5,827 bases of DNA from assembly GCA_903920405.1 (NCBI GenBank), contig CAIXMC010000375.1, positions 1 through 5,827 of the forward strand, in the 5' to 3' direction. This document shows positions 4,056-5,827 of the stretch, piece by piece. Under the pieces are notes generated by a model. The model did not search any database and was not told where the DNA came from. It saw only the letters and a list, made by a program, of their open reading frames with translations. The translations under genes and the position numbers were made by a program. Origin of the DNA: an uncultured beta proteobacterium (lineage in GTDB: Bacteria > Pseudomonadota > Gammaproteobacteria > Burkholderiales > Burkholderiaceae_C). The stretch's first letter is position 1; every line of letters begins with the position of its first letter.

Positions 4056-5827
4056 ATGTTTGCAAATATGAAAATTGGTACGCGACTGGCACTGGCCTTC
4101 GGCTTGGTGCTGGTGGTGTTGGCCCTGGTGGCACTCATTGGGATTTCGCGCCTATCGCAGCTTGAAGGCGTGACCAATGAGCTGGTGAACAACCTTTTTC
4201 CGAACACTGTGCAGGCAAATCGGCTTGAACTTCTCGCCATGGACAACACCCGCATCGTGCGCAACATCGTGATCCTGACCGATCAGAAGGCGATGGCAAC
4301 CAACAAAGATGCGTACGACAAGAACCTGGCCGAAATGAAACAACTCGTGGACGGCTTGGACAAGTCCATGAAGAGCGATGAAGACAAAGCCCTGCTGCGC
4401 AACGTCAAGGAGACGGGGGATGCGTTCATCAAATATGTCACTGACGTGATCGCTTTGGGCCTGGCCAATAAGACCGACGAAGTCATCAAAGCGCTGTATG
4501 GAGAAAACTACAAGACGCAAGCGGCCTACCTGTCCGCGCTGAGCAAATTTGGCGACTATCAGAACGTGGTCGTCAAAGAGAGCGGCAAACAGGCCGAACA
4601 GGAATATACCGCCTCCCGCAACCTGCTGCAGGGCATCCTCGGCGCTGCCTTGCTGCTGGTGTTGGCCCTGGCCTTCTTGCTGACCCGCTCCATCACCGAC
4701 CCCACCAACAAGCTCATTGACAGCGCCGACAAAATGGCCGCAGGTGACTTCAACTTCAAGATTGATATCAACACCACCGACGAAATTGGCCGACTGGCCA
4801 ACTCCGTTCGCGCCACCCAGACCGCCGTGCAAGCCATGATGGCTGATGCCGGCATGCTGGCAAAGACAGCGGTAGAGGGCAAACTGGCTACCCGTGCGGA
4901 TACATCCAAGCACAAAGGCGATTTTCAAAAAATTGTGGCAGGTACCAATGACATGCTGGATGCCGTGATTGGCCCGCTGAACGTAACGGCAAAGTACGTC
5001 GATGATATTTCCAAGGGGATCATTCCGCCAGTTATCACTGATAACTACAACGGCGATTTCAATGCCATCAAGGGTAACCTGAACAATATGGTCAAAACGA
5101 TGAGTGAATTGCTGGCGCAAACCGACATCATCATCAAAGGTGCTGCCGCAGGTGAACTGAAAAAACGTGCCAATGCCGATCTGTTTTTAGGCGGCTGGAA
5201 CAAGCTGGTGGCAGGTGTCAATGAGACCGTGACCAACATTGTGAATCCGCTCAATGTCACAGCCGAATACGTTGACCGTATTTCCAAGGGCGATATGCCA
5301 CCCAAAATCACTACTGCTTACAGTGGTGATTACAACATCATCAAAAACAACCTTAACGCTCTTGTTGATGCGACCAACCAGCAGTCCAATGCAGCACAGG
5401 CTATTGCTAAAGGTGATCTGACCGCCGTTGTTAATGTACGCAGTGAGAACGACATGATGGCCAAGGCTCTGATCGATGTGATCAAGGCGGTCAATGCGCT
5501 GGTGGCCGATGCTGGCATGTTGGCTAAGGCCGCAGTGGATGGCAAACTGGCTACCCGTGCGGATGCGTCCAAGCACAAAGGCGATTTTCAAAAGGTTGTC
5601 TCAGGTGTCAATGACACGCTCGATGCCTTGATTGCGCCACTCAATGTTGCTGCCAGATACGTTGATGACATTTCGCGCGGGGCCATTCCAGCCAGAATCA
5701 CCGACACCTACAACGGTGACTTCAATACCCTTAAAAACAACCTGAACACCTGTATTGATGCGGTCAACGCCTTGGTAGCCGACGCGGGCATGTTGGCCAA
5801 GGCAGCAGTCGATGGCAAACTGGCAAC
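4056..5827 (+). CDS. Methyl-accepting chemotaxis protein with poly-HAMP array (3' end outside window)
   Basis: The frame is open from ATG 4056 to the right edge (590 codons visible) and continues beyond. N-terminus: short cytoplasmic MFANMKIGTR, TM1 about 11-30, periplasmic all-helical region about 31-188 of the size and style of four-helix-bundle (4HB_MCP) sensor domains, and TM2 about 190-209. A canonical HAMP follows (about 210-262) with Pro216 in SITDPTNKL and the D242-E-I-G motif. Then come 91-residue modules, each beginning near ADAGMLAK..V.GKL and containing a PLNV...YVD.IS.G..P..I.D.Y.GD segment: 263-353, 354-444, 484-574 and the start of a fourth at 575; a 39-residue HAMP-like piece (about 445-483, AIAKGDL...SENDMM) interrupts the array. 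Such arrays are read as serial HAMP domains relaying signals from the membrane to the kinase-control tip. The methylation helices and CheA/CheW-binding hairpin are not in view. The ligand cannot be predicted. It probably works with the adjacent CheA/CheY. Confidence 0.93.
   Translation, partial: MFANMKIGTRLALAFGLVLVVLALVALIGISRLSQLEGVTNELVNNLFPNTVQANRLELLAMDNTRIVRNIVILTDQKAMATNKDAYDKNLAEMKQLVDGLDKSMKSDEDKALLRNVKETGDAFIKYVTDVIALGLANKTDEVIKALYGENYKTQAAYLSALSKFGDYQNVVVKESGKQAEQEYTASRNLLQGILGAALLLVLALAFLLTRSITDPTNKLIDSADKMAAGDFNFKIDINTTDEIGRLANSVRATQTAVQAMMADAGMLAKTAVEGKLATRADTSKHKGDFQKIVAGTNDMLDAVIGPLNVTAKYVDDISKGIIPPVITDNYNGDFNAIKGNLNNMVKTMSELLAQTDIIIKGAAAGELKKRANADLFLGGWNKLVAGVNETVTNIVNPLNVTAEYVDRISKGDMPPKITTAYSGDYNIIKNNLNALVDATNQQSNAAQAIAKGDLTAVVNVRSENDMMAKALIDVIKAVNALVADAGMLAKAAVDGKLATRADASKHKGDFQKVVSGVNDTLDALIAPLNVAARYVDDISRGAIPARITDTYNGDFNTLKNNLNTCIDAVNALVADAGMLAKAAVDGKLA
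4842..5827 (+). repeat. Intragenic 273-bp modules encoding HAMP-like units in the receptor
   Basis: In-frame modules of 273 bp lie at 4842-5114, 5115-5387, 5505-5777 and 5778 onward (cut by the window edge), with a non-matching 117-bp insert at 5388-5504. The second module is the most diverged (it begins QTDIIIKGAAAGELKKRAN where the others read ADAGMLAK). Modules one and three are the closest at DNA level: 4878-4930 and 5541-5593 match over 53 bp with two differences, 663 bp apart. Conservation of synonymous sites points to recent duplication or gene conversion within the gene. Confidence 0.85.

Noticed and set aside
4152..5120. A 322-codon open frame on the - strand
   Set aside because: It lies wholly inside the receptor gene, whose + strand frame shows clear TM, HAMP and repeat structure. 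The antisense peptide is rich in H, Q, G and V with no family match, as expected from the complement of GC-biased codons; the same applies to the - strand frame at 5187-5591.

Overview
The window carries a chemosensory (chemotaxis-type) signalling operon on the + strand. In order it holds a short protein with an MCP-type 'FQDR' tail, a single-domain CheY, a STAS-domain protein, a large CheA histidine kinase, and the first ~590 codons of a methyl-accepting chemotaxis protein (MCP) that runs off the right edge. Protein style, moderate GC, and a dispersed repeat of the type ATTCCC-N8-GGGAAT suggest a betaproteobacterium (Burkholderiales/Nitrosomonadales-like). That placement is inference; no rRNA or other taxonomic marker is present.

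Region by region: 1-92 is a dispersed inverted repeat (28-bp arms). 93-517 has no convincing gene; two short open frames (226-393 and 395-514) lead in near-contiguous steps to the first recognisable gene, and the second shares its frame with that gene, separated by one TGA codon. 518-958 encodes a small protein whose C-terminal half resembles the 'MQFQDRLSQI' tail of certain MCPs; its N-terminal half is unassigned and may be degenerate. 968-1336 (cheY), 1333-1668 (STAS) and 1670-3859 (cheA) are tightly packed (9-bp gap, 4-bp ATGA overlap, 1-bp gap), as expected of one translationally coupled transcript. 3860-4055 is a 196-bp gap largely filled by a long imperfect palindrome centred near 3938, followed by a T9 tract and a strong ribosome binding site. 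4056-5827+ is the MCP: TM1, a periplasmic helical domain of about 160 residues, TM2, a canonical HAMP, then an array of 91-residue HAMP-like modules. Its kinase-control domain lies beyond the window.

The inferred circuit is: the membrane receptor controls CheA autophosphorylation on His46; phosphate passes to Asp53 of CheY; the STAS protein may act as an accessory partner. No cheW, cheR, cheB or cheD is visible here; they may lie downstream. The most notable point is that CheA carries, between its P2-like region and its dimerisation domain, two consecutive 24-residue motifs closely matching the cyclic-di-GMP-binding MshEN consensus. This raises the possibility, untested, that the kinase also reads a second messenger.
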